NCBI RefSeq assembly: GCF_014633365.1
Contig: NC_068340.1
Coordinates: 38,278,328-38,342,327, forward strand
Reading direction: 5' to 3'
Origin: Diospyros lotus
Lineage: Eukaryota > Streptophyta > Magnoliopsida > Ericales > Ebenaceae
DNA length: 64,000 bases
The position numbers and the translations under genes were made by a program. The notes under the pieces were generated by a model, which was not told the origin of the DNA, did not search any database, and was given only the letters and a program-made list of their open reading frames with translations. Positions 40,038-53,216 of the stretch are shown here, piece after piece. The number at the start of each line of letters is the position of its first letter. The stretch's first letter is position 1.

Positions 40038-40985
40038 ATGCAGTTTCTTCGCTCCAATCTAAGCGAAGACCCACCAAATTCATCTAATGATACAACCTGC
40101 TCCATTATGTCTCTCCCTTTTGACTTGCTGCTCGAAGCATTGGGTCGAGTTGCCTCCTCTTCCTTCACCGACCTCTTTACGATCAAACAATGGTCAGTTA
40201 AAAGTTTCATTACTTATCTTTAATTAATTATTATTATTGGGTCGACTACCTTAATTAGTTTTTATATATATTTACTGATTAATTAGCCTTTACGTACTTT
40301 GTTAGTTGCAAAGACCTTCGTCGAGCAGCCGAAGATGAATATGTTCTTGAACGTATTTCGATTGAAAAAATCCCTCTAATCCATGAATGGTTGAAACATG
40401 AAGAAGCTTCTTTGTTCTTCAAGCGGTGCTTGGAGAGTGGTAATCCAGAAGCTCTTTACCGTCAAGGGATGGTAATCAATTCCTTTTCATTTAATTATAT
40501 TTTATTCAACATATTTAATTATTATTAATAAACGTACGTATTGAATTAATTTGAGTTTTACGATCATTATTGCGCGCAACAACCAGGTTGAGTATTTCAC
40601 CTTTCTAAAAGTGGAATCGGGGCTTGACCATTTAAAAACAGCCATGCAAAAGGGACACGTGGAGGCTTCCTACGTCTATGGCATGATCCTATTTTGCTCG
40701 GGTGGAGAGTGGAGTTTGCAGGGCCTCCAAATTTTGACCACCTTGGTAATTGGTAATATCCCAAAATGCCGAGAAAGAATTAATAAGATGATGCGAGCAA
40801 TGTGGGTTAACAATATTAATGTTGTTGTGCCACGGCAATCTCGATTTTGCAACCATGAAGAGGAGGAGGGTAACATTAGACTAACAGTAACGTGGGATGG
40901 CTACGAACAAGTGATGGATGTAGATTGCGAGGCTTGTCGATGGAGCAGGGAAGCCAAATTGTTTTGTAACATGTTATCTCGTTAA
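40038..40985 (+). CDS. F-box protein with Sel1-like repeats (At2g35280/At1g67623-like), 3 exons
   Basis: Probably a substrate receptor of an SCF ubiquitin ligase; the target is unknown. Exons 40038-40192, 40306-40471 and 40587-40985 join in frame over GT-AG introns to give 239 aa. Residues 25-65 (SLPFDLLLEALGRVASSS onward, with CCKDLR) form the F-box. Residues 83-150 look like Sel1-type alpha-helical repeats (GNPEALYRQGMVEY, GHVEASYVYGMIL). The C-terminus carries C221, C224 and C234 in a CEACRW...FC pattern that I associate with this plant subfamily. ATG 40107 is an alternative start that would keep the F-box. The gene is small but complete and shows no sign of decay. Confidence 0.85.
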
Positions 40986-42863
40986 AAGCTATATATAATA
41001 TTGTACCTTGTAATACAATTCACTATTTAATTTGTATGTTTTAAATATTTATTGAAATAGTTTTATTTTTTCTCAATGTATGAGTGAAATTGTGTTAACT
41101 CGTAATTAGATTAATTAATTTTTAGTGAAATTAGTAATGTGGTCAACACACATTAGTAATAATTAAAAAAAATACAATAAATTAGCATCTAACATAAAAA
41201 ATAGTACATACGCTTAAGCCAACTAATAACAAGCTGACTAAATTACTAATTAATTAACTAAAAATCCTTTTTATTTTATGAAGTCAACGTTCTTCTTTGC
41301 TCAACGAAGTCAATGGGGGGGTGCGTTTGCACATTTTTAGGATCTCTCACGTTCATAGGTTTAGGAAAGATTAGTTCTGTGATGCTGTCAAAATTGACAA
41401 CATTCGCCACTTGTCCTTCTCTCTCTCTGGTGGGTAATAATTAAGTCAATTGGTGATTATTAATTAATGATAATTAAATTGATCTCTTTTGTTATAAATT
41501 AAATTTATTTGACATAAAATTTAAGCACATTTGTAACTAAATTTGTTTATTAATCATTTAAAATATTAATTATTTTGAGAGATATTTTTTAAATAAATAA
41601 TACTATTTATCTAGACTTAGATCTCCAGTCTAGTTAATTTTTTTATTAAAATATAATTATTTATGTTTATATTATACATTTTTATTTTTTAATAAAAAAT
41701 ATCAAATCTACTAAAGATTTATCTTCATATAAATAACATTACTATTATTATTTTAAAGTATAAAATTTATTTTTATTATAAAAATTCTGCCAAAATGACG
41801 GAAATGGTGTCCCCGGGCGGGCCCACAAGCAATTTGGGGCCGTCGGAATTGACACTTTTGTCTGCACATGCAACCCTCATTTTACAACTCCTCGCCTCCT
41901 TCCTACGTTCTATTTCCAATAATTATTTTATTAATTATTAAATTATTGTTGGGAAATCGTTTTCTGCTCCGGCAAGCAAAAGCAGGTCACAGTCGGTCAT
42001 CTCTCCTCTCTCTCTCGCTCTCTCCCCATCTCTGTGTTTCTTTCTTCCCAACTCAGAAGGTTTCTATTGTTGTTTGCGCATCTTCTTGGTTTGAATTCGC
42101 AGAGCGAGCGAGCGAGCAAATTGGTGGTCAGTGCTTTGGATGCTGAACTGACGACTACTGGTGAATTTGTATTGGGAGCGATCTGGAGACGAAGGTGAGT
42201 GCTTCTTGCTCCGCTCCTTTCTTACCCCAAAGAAGATTTCTGCTGTTGTTGATTGGTTTGGTTCTGTTTCTGCGGGTGGAACGCCAACCCGGGTCCAAAA
42301 ACTCTCGTTTCCCGTCTCTATCTGGCATCTTTTCATCCACCAACAGACAAAAGTAAGAGACTTTTTTGTTTTAAAATTAAATCCCTGTGAAATTAGCTTG
42401 AAGTTTTGGGAGCCGACAATGATGTCTGTGGAAGTTTGATTGGAAAATTGGGTTCGATCAGTCTTTTCATTTTAATTATTTTTTGTCCATTCGGGTCATA
42501 TACGTACATATTTCTACTTTCTAGACGTGGAAAAGAAAAAGGATTGGTGTTATTTTTTCTTTTCTTTTCCTGGAGTTTTCTCACTGGCCAAACAGGGGAG
42601 GATTGAAGAGGCAAAGAGGTCAGTAAAGGAAGTCTTTATTTTCCCAATTTTTTCCTGAAATGAATTAATGTACTCGTTTACTATGGACCAAAACTGTTGA
42701 ATTAAAAGCCTTCTAATTTCTATATTGTTAATGCAAATTCCAGAGAAACGGATATCTGAATGAGATTTGTATCTACCAGTTTACATTCTCTAAAAGAATT
42801 TCCCATTCACTTTAATTTGGTTCTTTCTTTTGCATATTCTTTGATCAGTGAGTTGGTGAGCAG
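40986..42863. other. Intergenic DNA and 5' region of the LRR receptor-like gene
   Basis: AT-rich to about 41800. 41990-42200 is a CT-rich stretch likely to be the first 5' UTR exon: GACGAAG at 42194 is followed by a good donor GTGAGT (42195), and acceptors GATCAG (42848) or GAGCAG (42863) lie just before the ATG. A 5' UTR intron of about 650 bp is therefore likely. Frames in this intron are not genes. Confidence 0.5.
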
Positions 42864-44973
42864 ATGGGTTGCATCAACCTCATTTTCTCGGCAATTTTCT
42901 TCCTAGAACTTGTTTTCCTGCAAGTGGGCACAGAGCCGGTAGAAGATAAAGAAGCCTTGCTTGATTTCATACAGAAAATTCCTCACTCTCGCCGTCTCAA
43001 TTGGGATGAGAGTTCCTCACCCTGCGGTAACTGGACTGGAGTGACTTGCAATCACGATAAATCAAGAGTTATTACTGTTCGATTGCCTGGGTATGGATTT
43101 CGTGGTCCAATCCCTTCGAAGACTCTTGGCCGGTTATCAGCACTTCAATTATTGAGTCTAAGATCAAATCAAATATCAGCTCCTTTTCCTTCTGATTTCT
43201 CCCAACTTGAAAACCTAAACTCACTGTATCTTCAATTCAATGCCTTTAGTGGCCCTTTGCCTTTGAATTTCTCAGTTTGGAAGGATCTCTCAGTGATCAA
43301 TCTGTCGAACAATGGTTTTAATGGTAGCATCCCTTCTTCACTTGCAAATTTAACTCACCTTGAGGCTCTGAATCTCGCTAACAATTCATTTTCCGGTGAA
43401 ATACCTGCCCTGAATGTCCCTAGCTTGCAAGTGTTGGATTTATCCAACAATAATCTTACTGGCAACATACCTCGTTCTCTTCAAAGATTTGCAAGTTCGG
43501 CCTTCTCAGGTAACAATCTTTCCACAGAAAATTCAGCCCCTCCGCTTCCTCCAGTTCCTCCGACCACTGCTCAACCATCAAAGAAGTCCAAGAAACTTAG
43601 TGAACCTGCGATTCTGGGAATCATAATTGGTGGCTGTGCTCTGGGGTTTTTGGCGGTTGCCGTTCTTCTGATTGTTTGCAACTCGGGTGCTGAAGATAAA
43701 AATGGGGTCCCTGCCAAGACACAGAAGAAAAATAAAGAAGAGTCTAAGAAGAAATCGGTATCTGGGAGCCAAGAGGGTAATGGCAGGCTCTCATTCTTTG
43801 AGGGTTGCAATTTTGCATTTGACCTGGAAGATCTGTTAAGGGCTTCTGCAGAGGTGCTTGGCAAGGGGACATTCGGGACAACCTATAGGGCAGCGTTGGA
43901 GGATTCAACAACAGTCGTGGTGAAGAGGTTGAAGGAAGTGGGCGTGGCAAGGCGAGAATTCGAGCAGCAGATGGAAATTGTTGGAAGTATTAGGCACGAA
44001 AATGTTGCTGCACTGCGAGCATATTACTATTCCAAGGACGAAAAGCTCGTAGTTTATGACTACTATAGCTTGGGAAGTGTATCTGCATTGTTACACGGTT
44101 AGTGAGCATATTTACTCACCAGTATATATGTGTGTGTATATATATATATATATATGTTGTTGCTTTACACTGTGACCCCCTCACTTATTGCATCAGGACA
44201 TTTACTGGTTTAGTTTTAGTACATTTTAAGTTATTATCATTTTTGTTGCTACTAAGCCTCCCGTGAAAGGTTCCTGCTTTTGGAGAAAATGTTGGTGATT
44301 TCTAATGGATCCTAATTTTGCAGCTAAAAGTGGCGAACACCAGACTCCCCTTGACTGGGAAACACGACTGCGAATCGCAATTGGTGCAGCGAGAGGAATT
44401 GCTCATATCCACTCACAAAATGGTGGAAAGCTCATCCACGGGAACATAAAATCTTCGAACATTTTCCTCAACTCCCAACAATGCGGTTGTGTTTCTGATC
44501 TCGGCTTGGCCACGCTGATGAGCCCGATGACTCCACCACTCAAGCAGACTGCAGGGTACCGGGCGCCAGAAGTAACAGACCCAATGAAAGTATCCCAGGC
44601 ATCCGATGTTTACAGCTATGGAGTCTTGCTCCTCGAACTTCTCACCGGTAAGTCTCCAACCCGAGCCTCGGGTGGCGAGGAGGTTGTGCACTTGGTGAGA
44701 TGGGTCCATTCTGTGGTGAGGGAAGAGTGGACTGCCGAAGTGTTCGATGTGGAGCTATTGAAGCTCCCAAACATAGAGGAAGAGATGGTGGAAATGTTGC
44801 AGATAGGGCTGGCTTGTGCATCCAGGATGCCGGAGCAGAGGCCTAAAATGACAGATATAGTAAGAAGGGTGGAGGATATCCGGCATGGAAACCGGCCATC
44901 CTCTGAACAATCAGAACGTTCAACACCAACACTGACACCACCGGAGATGGGAGACTCTTCTGTTTCAAAGTGA
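42864..44973 (+). CDS. LRR receptor-like kinase, probably catalytically inactive (At4g23740-like), 2 exons
   Basis: Plasma-membrane receptor-like protein of the LRR-III type, likely signalling through partners rather than its own kinase activity. Exons 42864-44097 and 44324-44973 give 627 aa. Features in order: signal peptide (about 1-21); LRRNT_2 cap (26-62, ending PCGNWTGVTC); five to six leucine-rich repeats (68-205); Pro-rich linker; membrane helix 249-272; basic juxtamembrane segment; kinase domain from about 325. The Gly loop GKGTFG (333-338) and the ATP-binding Lys (VVVKRL, 354) are present. The catalytic loop is HGNIKSSN (450-457), lacking the HRD aspartate, and DFG is replaced by DLG (470-472). 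These losses are normal for this family, so they are not decay. The intron position within the kinase domain is also usual. Confidence 0.93.
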
Positions 44974-45817
44974 AATAGTTCTTTCCGGGATCAAAGGTTG
45001 GTGCTTTGTTGAAATTACATTAGTTGTTTTTCCTCGATTACTGGTGCCAACACACACATAGGTTGCTTAGCTAATCCGTGTATGGATTAAACTTGGTGTA
45101 TTAATTTTTCAGTACAGGGGCATGGTGTTTTTGATATAAATTCCATGCAGAATAATGAAACTAATTCCTCATTTTGTGTGTGAATTCCCATTCCCCTCTG
45201 GTTCTTATTTATCTGTGTTTAAGCCCTATGCAAACAGACCCAAACCCAAATATAAGTGAAGCTGGCCCACCCGCCTCCTAAAAGGGGGGGACTCTCAAAT
45301 CGGTTCTCATTTCTCACATCAAACCATGAAGCTTTCCAGAAGGAGAAGCAATGTAGCTGTAGCAAGCAGAGATGCTCTCTTAAAGTAGTAATTCTTCTGT
45401 TGGGGGGGGGTAACGGGCGAGCAAAACCCTACCTTGCCTGTTACTGTTGCTATACTTACTCTTTACAAAATAACAATATATTTGTGTATAAAAATAATCC
45501 CTTTTCCAATCAAGTGTCCTTGTGCTCTTAGACGCCCCTTTTCCGCTACAAGGAAGGATGCTTTTTAGAATGAAGAAACCTGGAAAATTTTGGGCCTTGG
45601 CAGCGGTTGTGGCTTGTGTGCGGGCCTTCTTTATTTATTAGGTATATGGGTCAAACCTTCAGGCCAGAATACAAGATTGGGCTCAACTTAGAAAAGCATT
45701 TTATTTCTTTTTTTCTTATTTTTAAAAGAGACACCCTTTTAGTTCATACTGAATAGCGAATACATATTTGCCAAATTTATCTTACAACTGGCTAATAAAA
45801 CTAAATAAAATGATGAT
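44974..45817. other. Convergent intergenic region between the pseudokinase and the potassium transporter
   Basis: 844 bp that must hold both 3' UTRs and polyadenylation sites. AATAATGAAA-type words near 45150 could serve the plus-strand gene. G runs occur at 45285 and 45400. No further gene or element was seen. Confidence 0.6.
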
Positions 45818-48800
45818 TCAGATCTCGTAAAGCATTCCCACTTGCAAAGTACTCTCCACCGGAACTTGCATCGACGAAGTCGCCGCTCTGCTATTCTTCT
45901 GCAGAAACCTGTACAAGCAGTCAATCACGAACCGTTCAATCCATCCTTTCTCCTTCTTCGATGTCAGAATAGTTCGCCCTGTCACGAACACAGCCCCCTT
46001 CTCCGCCGCCGCCTCCAACTTCAACTTCTCGCCGGCCGTTTCCGCCGTTTCCTGCAGCTTCTCCACCACCGAACCCTCAAAACCATCCCCCTCCATGGTG
46101 ACTGGATCCTTGTACCCGTACTGAACCAGGCACCGGTAAACTCCTTCTATTCCCAGTCTCCCCATCACCAGCCGCTCCTCCGGCAGCACGGTTTTGACCG
46201 GCAGCGTTCTCACCGTGATGATCACCAAGATCTCGCGGACCGAGCCGGTGTGCTCGATGTACCGCCGGATGATGGGCGGGATGCCGTTGACGAGGTCAGT
46301 GCAGAAGAAGCAGATTCCGGGAGTTCGAAACAGGCGAGGATCCGATACCATTTGGCTGAGTTCCGGCAAGCTGATCTTCCTCTCGCCTTCGTAGATGCTC
46401 TTCTTGGTTCTTCCGTAGGTCCATGAAAGCATGATGACGAGGAAGAAAGCTGAGATGGCGAATGGAACCCAGCCTCCTTGCGGGATTTTGTTGAGAAGAG
46501 AGGTCATATACACGGCTTCGAGAAGAATGCATGGAACGAAGAAGAGGCAGATGAGGAGAAAGTTGGAGTCCCAGATTACCAGCATCACCAACGCCGTCAA
46601 ACAGGTTGTTATCATCATCACCCATATCACCACCACACCTGCGTCAATGGCGGAAGAATAAATCACAATCCATGAGCTCTATCAAGAGTGTCCACGAGTC
46701 AAATCGGGGTATGTAAATTCATGTCTAGACTGACTTAATCACACAAAAAACACTGCAAACCATTAAGTTGATTGAAGAAAGAGCTTACGTACCATAAGCA
46801 TTTGAGAGTTCAATGCCGCCTTTGAACCCAACGACTAGCGTTACGCAGAGGATCATGAGAATGAAGTTGATTTCTGGAGAGTAGACTTGACCTTCGTGCT
46901 TGGAAGAAGTATGGAGCATGGTAACTCGAGGGAAGCAACCAAGAGCTAGAGACTGTTTGATAATGGAGAAGCTCGCCGAGATCATTGACTGACTGGCAAC
47001 GACGGCGGAGAGGGTTGCTACGACGAACATTGGCCAGTATAACCGATCGGGAATGGAGCTATAATAGGCTTCTCTGATCCTTGTAGGGTTTTTCACTAAA
47101 TAAGCTGCTTCGCCGGCGTAGGTGAGCACTAATGCCGGATAAACAAAGGAAGTGAAAGCCAGCTGCGCCCCATTAATTAATGGATTGTTATGTTAGAATT
47201 AATGTGCATCGCTTTGATATATATAGTATAACTTCAACCCCCCTTGTCCAGCCTTCACTCACCTGAATCGCTCTTTTGTCAAAGTGGCCTAAATCGGCAA
47301 ACATAGCTTCAGCACCTGTACACCATGCATGTGTATAGTTTACATAATTGGCATCAAATTAATTGTGAATGCTGTTTCGAACATCATTGGTATACGTATG
47401 GTATATATATAATTAATGGTATTAATTAATTAGTACATCAAAATTCACAATCAAAGCGTTATATATATATTATTATCTGGTGTTAGAAACAAATAAATTA
47501 AATGGGTACATACCTGTAATGCTCAAGAACACAGCACCAAGGAGATCCCAAGCGCTCTTGCCATTTCTCAGAAAGAAATTATAAATGTAGTGAGGTGATA
47601 ATCCCCTAAGAATCGATGGCCGGTGTACTATAATGTTGTAGATTCCAATTCCAACATTGGAAACAAACCACATTACCATAACGGGACTGAAGGAGAAGCT
47701 AACTTTACTGGTTCCACATCTCTGGAAAGCAAACAGAGCCACCAGAAGGATCACCGACAGTAAAACTACATTTTCTGCTTTCGCCACCAACAACATTCAA
47801 TTCATCGAATTCCAATCAATACTGATAGTAATCAGTTTCTGTACAATATATTATATTCCTCAAATTATTATAAACTTTAGCCCCTACCTTGTGTGAATTT
47901 TGAGGAGCGTGATTGGATCCCTTGAAGGGCTGAGAGAACTGTAACGATCAAATAATTACATCAATACAGACATAATTTCATGTCTATGACTTACAATTAC
48001 TAATACAATATTACTGTAACGTTATTTAAGCCATATGGCATGCATGTGCTATTTGTAGATGATGTTGTGATCAATGGTAGACGAAATAAAAAATAAAAAA
48101 CATAGATACTAAATTCGAGACATTAAGAAATACTTTAGAATAATACAGTTGGTTACCACAAGTTGCCGGAGTTAGAGCTCCGTCGCCGATGACCATGCAG
48201 GTCCCAAGAAGCACCACAAAAGTAAGAATGGACTGAGCTGTGGAGCTTCCCTCGAGAAACCTCTTAGCCTTGGACTTGAAAGCACTATTTCTGGTACTGT
48301 AATATCTCATGCTCTCATCAGACTCCAGCCGTGTGCTTCTAATGGTGAATTTGCTCTTGAACTTGATATGTCTGCAAAGATACGAGTAAAGAGCGAAGGT
48401 GCCGCCTTCCCCATGATCATTGGCATAGAGAACGATGAAGACGTATTTGATCAAAACCAGAAGAGTTAGAGTCCAGACGATGAGGCTGAGAATCCCCAAA
48501 AGATCTTCTTCGTTAGGGTTTGAGAGGTTGATGGAAGAGATGACATTTAGAGGAGAAGTCCCAAGGTCTCCATACACAACTCCAAGAGATTGGTATGCCA
48601 GCACCAATGTCTGCATCCCGTTATATTTCTGTGGGAAGGTTCATTTTATTCTATGTCAATTAGTGATATCCCCAAAATGATAAAATTATGTTCACCAAGT
48701 TAAAGTTTCGGTTACATTCTCCTTGTGAGATATTATACTTGTAGTGTTATTCTAAAAAGAGGTCTTGTGAAAAAAAAAAAAATGATCTCGTATGCATGAG

Positions 48801-49895
48801 TCAGTACATGGACTCACATTTGATGTGAGATTGTTTTTTCTCTCTTAACATGAATTTACTAGTTAAGGGGTGAATTAAGGGTATGAACCGTACTAATTTC
48901 ATTGGGTTGGCCCAACAAATAAGCTTGTTGTTCAGTATTGGGCCCAATCCCCATGGCCCATCCCATCCATGTCAATTCAGCAGCATCCCCCATCCGATCA
49001 TCCTCAGAACAAACCTCAATTGCTCCGAGATCCTTAGCTCCCAACTCACCTGTAACAATCGATGACACGCAAGGGACTCTTCCCTTTTCTCTTATGTAAG
49101 CTAGCTGACCATTAGTCAAGGTATATTCTTTTTTAACTTTACAGAAATTATATTAACTTGAACGATGTTAGTTACTTAAGTATCGAAATGCTTATAGGTG
49201 CCAGCCACCCCCGTCATATGAATCGCCCTTACCTTAAACCTTCTGTCTAATTAACCCCTTTTGGGGTCTGAAGGAACTATGTATATATAAAGAATTTATG
49301 TTGTTAGAGAACATTTGTGACTTAAAATTAGGTGGGTTACTCCCATTCCTTCACAAAGACCCTTTTCATAATAAAACTACATAAACAAATCAAGCCATGT
49401 GCCCTGATAACACCTACTGTGAGAAGCCATCAAAACTTTCACTTCAGCTTATGACTTCAATTAGTAGAGGTCACTCCCTTTTTTACTATATATGCAAATT
49501 AACTAAGCCATGTGCCTACCTAATGTGAGACTCAAACAAAAATTATGTATACTGTTCTTAGTTGCAAAACTAGCTATCATTGCTACAAGACATTAAAACA
49601 TTCACTCCATGATCCATCTCACTTAACTCGGACTAAATTACAGTGCCGTGTTACTGAAAATTTTATTTTATTAAGAAGGAAGGAAATTAAAAGTACTAAT
49701 TGACAAAGTGCAAATATATAGACATATAGATCCTACCTTAGCTTTGTTTACATGTGGCTGATAAATCTTAGTGAAACTCAGAACCCGGTCCATGGCATCT
49801 TGGTGTTGAACCATGCCTTCATACAGCTGTCGATCAGAACCATTTTCAGAACCTCTTCCTCCATTTTCTGGGTCGTCTTCAACCTTGGAACTCAT
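45818..49895 (-). CDS. KUP/HAK/KT potassium transporter (HAK5-like), 7 exons
   Basis: Membrane K+ transporter of the KUP/HAK/KT family, probably high-affinity uptake if cluster I is right. Exons (minus strand): 49895-49737, 48628-48160, 47938-47888, 47774-47514, 47315-47263, 47162-46793, 46638-45818; all introns GT-AG, 727 aa. The family motif [12 protein letters not shown] is present (about residues 69-80) but is followed by Asn (81), where most members have Tyr. Other hallmarks: [73 protein letters not shown], then a cytosolic C-terminal region with [16 protein letters not shown]. The N-terminus (1-53) is unlike the usual one and I rely only on frame and splice sites for it. Somewhat shorter than the usual 750-800 aa. 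Confidence 0.9.
48629..49736 (-). other. Intron 1 of the potassium transporter gene
   Basis: 1.1 kb, the longest intron of this gene, between donor GTAGGA (49736) and the acceptor at 48629. It shows no clear transposon ends. The short frames 48859-49119 and 48883-49065 inside it are not supported. Confidence 0.6.
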
Positions 49896-50800
49896 GATTA
49901 TGTAGCTTCTTAGTTTCAAGCTCTTAGCTACTACCAAAGCTGCAACTTCATATACATATATATATGCACACACACACACGCATGGTTATACATTCAAATA
50001 TATTAATCCAATGTTAAATGTCATATACATTATTGCTGAAGATAACCCAAAGTATTGGGGCTTATGCTTCCGGGCTAAAAAGCAAGTGATTTAAAAGAGA
50101 GCAGGTGAGTGAACAGAGACCGTGCTTACAAAAGATTCAAGTAAACAAATACAAATGGAAACTAAATGTCCAAAGAATCACACTTTTTGAGTATTTTCAA
50201 TTGGCCACCCTACAAGCTCCCTTTTGTCATTCCATTTGTGATAATATATAATACACATTCTATTTTTGGAAGACTAATCTTACTGGTTTAGTAGAAAGAG
50301 CTTCAACTCATGGTCATATTCTTTTTGAATTTAGAATAGTATAGTTTCTAAGTCAATGGGGATTTGTTCTCCACAATTAGAGTTTTGAAGTTTTTTTTTT
50401 CCTTAGTAATATGAGTTCTCAAGTTATTCATTTTTATCTTCTTTTATCATTGTTAAAAATTTTTGGCATTTTCTTTCACTTCCTTTGCCTAACTTTTTTT
50501 ATAATTAAGAATCGCTTATCTTCATAAAAAAATAAATCATTATACCCATTAATTATATAATGTTGGGATATTTAAGAATTTTTGAAAGTATAATAGATCA
50601 TTAAGCTATCATTAATTAAGGCTTTTTGGGCAATTATCACATATATTTTGTTTACATCATGATGTTCGATTTAAGCTCACTCATGGCCAACAATACAAGG
50701 GAATATAATAGAACTTCCCAAAAGTAGCGATGGGTAGTGTAACTTTTAAAATGTCCGGGGCTCTCCATAAATTTTTGGAACAAATTTTACCTACCACTTC
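49896..50800. other. Upstream region of the potassium transporter gene
   Basis: Contains (CA)n/(TA)n near 49945-49980 and AT-rich DNA. No gene or mobile-element terminus is recognised. Confidence 0.5.
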
Positions 50801-50879
50801 TATTTTACAAAACCTACATTAAATTCCCCCTACTGCTAAAAGTCTTTGAGATATTTAAATAAAATTTGGTGACATGCAA

Positions 50880-51660
50880 AAATACTAGTAGCATGCCATG
50901 AGTTACTGTTAAATTTTTGAATTTTAATGTAATTTGCTTGATTAAACAATAGATTTGTTTTTTAATTGTGGGAGACCGTTTTAATGTGATAGACAAGTGA
51001 TCTTTTAGGTGATGAGAGAATACTTTGACGTCTTGATGACGAGAGAATGTGCGAGTAACGCTCAAGATGATTAGCGATGGGTAATCTCTAACAATAACAA
51101 ATATTGTCTTTAATGATAAGAGTCTGATAATTAAGAGATTCTTAATTTTCAATTGAGTCTTGATAATCGAATAACCAACAAGAAAAAAAAAAAAGTTGAT
51201 TAAGGCATGGGTGAGGTCCCTTGTGGACTCTTTCATACTTTTATTAAAAGTAGAATTTAAGTAGTATAGCGAACATTTTTATTAGAAGGAAGACTCTCCT
51301 ATTTATAAAGTGGAAGGAGAGTGACAGATAACAAGAAACAACCAGTTTTCGACCGACATTTTGGAGGTCGACTTGACTGATTCAACGTGCCGTATGGTTG
51401 TCGCATGGGTGCTTGCGTGGCCGCCGGCCTGCATCGCCGCATGGCAGGGTTTCTCGGTGTGGCGAGAAGGGTCACTCGAATCGCACGCCTGGTGAGTGCG
51501 CTTGCTGCCCACATGGCTCCAGCCATGCCTTCCACCTGGCTGCCGGCTGCCGCATGGCGCTTAGCCGCATTCGTCCGCAGCCTAACCCGGCTGTGTAATC
51601 TTCGAACCCATCCAGCCACCATACTTGGACTTATCTGTTGGGCATAACAATTAACCTTTC
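50880..51660 (-). mobile_element. Probable LTR of a retrotransposon, minus strand
   Basis: On the minus strand it begins TGTTATGCCCAACA (near 51650) and contains a GC-rich upstream half, a TATA box CTTTATAAATAGGAG (about 51295-51310), then AT-rich downstream sequence as in an LTR with U3, R and U5. The opposite end was not placed with certainty (somewhere near 50880-50940). No coding region follows. The 136-codon frame 51299-51709 lies in the U3-like half and matches no protein I recognise. Confidence 0.45.
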
Positions 51661-53064
51661 TTGAAAGCGATTTAGCATTAATCCTCAGCCACACATTCCG
51701 ATATCCCATGGCGGATTGTGGGTGACGTTGTGGGCGGCGGAAACTAGTAGTGTCAATTAATCACCCGGCGACAACTTGGAAACTGTGGGAGGTGGTCCAA
51801 TGACGAAAAAAATAAATAAATAAATAAAGAAACAGAAACACAGAAGAAAAACCAAGAACAAAGGACGCCTCCTATTACTACCATTACCATAAGCCACCCA
51901 ACCACTTCCCAATTGTTTTGCATTCGCAGATCTCTGAATATCTTAAATCAATTATATTGTCCGCTGTTTGTTTGGTGATACAATGGCTTCTTGTAAAATG
52001 AATTTTCTCATTAAATTTAAAATGATTTTCAAATGTATTCCTACTTCCCAGAATATATATATATATGTCATCCATCCATAAGAGGACAAGAACACAACAC
52101 TAAGCCCAATCGCAAAAGCTTTCATACTGAGGAAACATGGTTTTTTTTTTTGGGCTGGAGTCTTTTGCTGCACTTGGAAAAATGTTTTGGGCTTCCATGC
52201 TGGGCCATCTATTAGCATTCATGACCCATGGAATTGTTATGGACCTATTCAAATGTATTTTATCATACATAAACGTAATGGCGATGCCATACAAAGAGAA
52301 TCTTTATGAATAATAAGAGAAAAAGTAATATAGAATTGGACTCATCAAAAACTAGACCCACAAGTGACAAACAAACCTAAGTAACTGATCTCTCTCACTT
52401 CAATTTCACAAATTTTCTACACCTGAACGGAGGTTAGTTTCTGTGATAAGACACAAAGATCCCAGAGTAGGACAGTACATTAGAGCTTGTAGGGATGTTA
52501 ATTAATTATTAATTAAGTAAGAAGGATTTGGAGGCACATGAAAAATGGATTTGGAGTAATGGGTGGATTTTATTAGCTAATTAGATATGCGAGCATGAGT
52601 CCAAGAGGGCCCAGATGAGTGGGGTCGTCCAAATAACGTGTTCGTGAAGCATCCCTCCAACCCAAAGTATTTGTCCGTTGGGACTACTTTTATTATCAGT
52701 ACTTATGTCAGTCGAGCAATTATATATTATATTAATTTTTTTCAAAATGTTGAGTTCATAGATTTTTATCGAATTTTCACGCGATCTCATAAAAAAAATA
52801 ATATAATATTATAAAATAAATGATATACTATTAATTAAATTTAATTATAAGAGGAGTGAAATTTGTAAGTCCATTTGTGAACTTGAAATTTCCGTAATTT
52901 TTTGTCAGGCAAATGGGTGTAGAGAGTGACATTACAATAACAACTAGTTCAAAGTTCAAAAAGACTAAACAAGAAGAATGGTGCCTAGGAATGCCAAACC
53001 CTATTAATGATGGCCCACTCCCCCACCAAAAGAACCAAAAATAATAGTCACATGTGGACTTGGA

Positions 53065-53216
53065 TGCTGACCCATGTCTTGTGTCCATACATGACATGTT
53101 CAATATTTGTAATATAAAAGATTACCAATACCAATTATCGCTGACCCATGTCTTGTGTACATACAGGACATGTTCAATATTTGTAATATATAAAAGATTA
53201 CCACTACCAATCTCAA
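53065..53216 (+). repeat. Tandem duplication, 2 x 75 bp
   Basis: The segment from GCTGACCCATGTCTTGTGT through GACATGTTCAATATTTGTAATAT to AGATTACCA occurs at 53065 and again at 53140 with only a few differences, so it is a recent local duplication. Confidence 0.85.

Noticed and set aside
39924..40223. Upstream ATG frame before the F-box gene
   Set aside because: It reads another frame through exon 1, and its ATG lies too close to the TATA box to be transcribed.
45842..46675. Long plus-strand frames opposite the last transporter exon
   Set aside because: Antisense shadows of the KUP/HAK coding exon.
51299..51709. 136-codon minus-strand frame
   Set aside because: Falls in a probable LTR; Arg/Ala-rich because of GC content; no family recognised.
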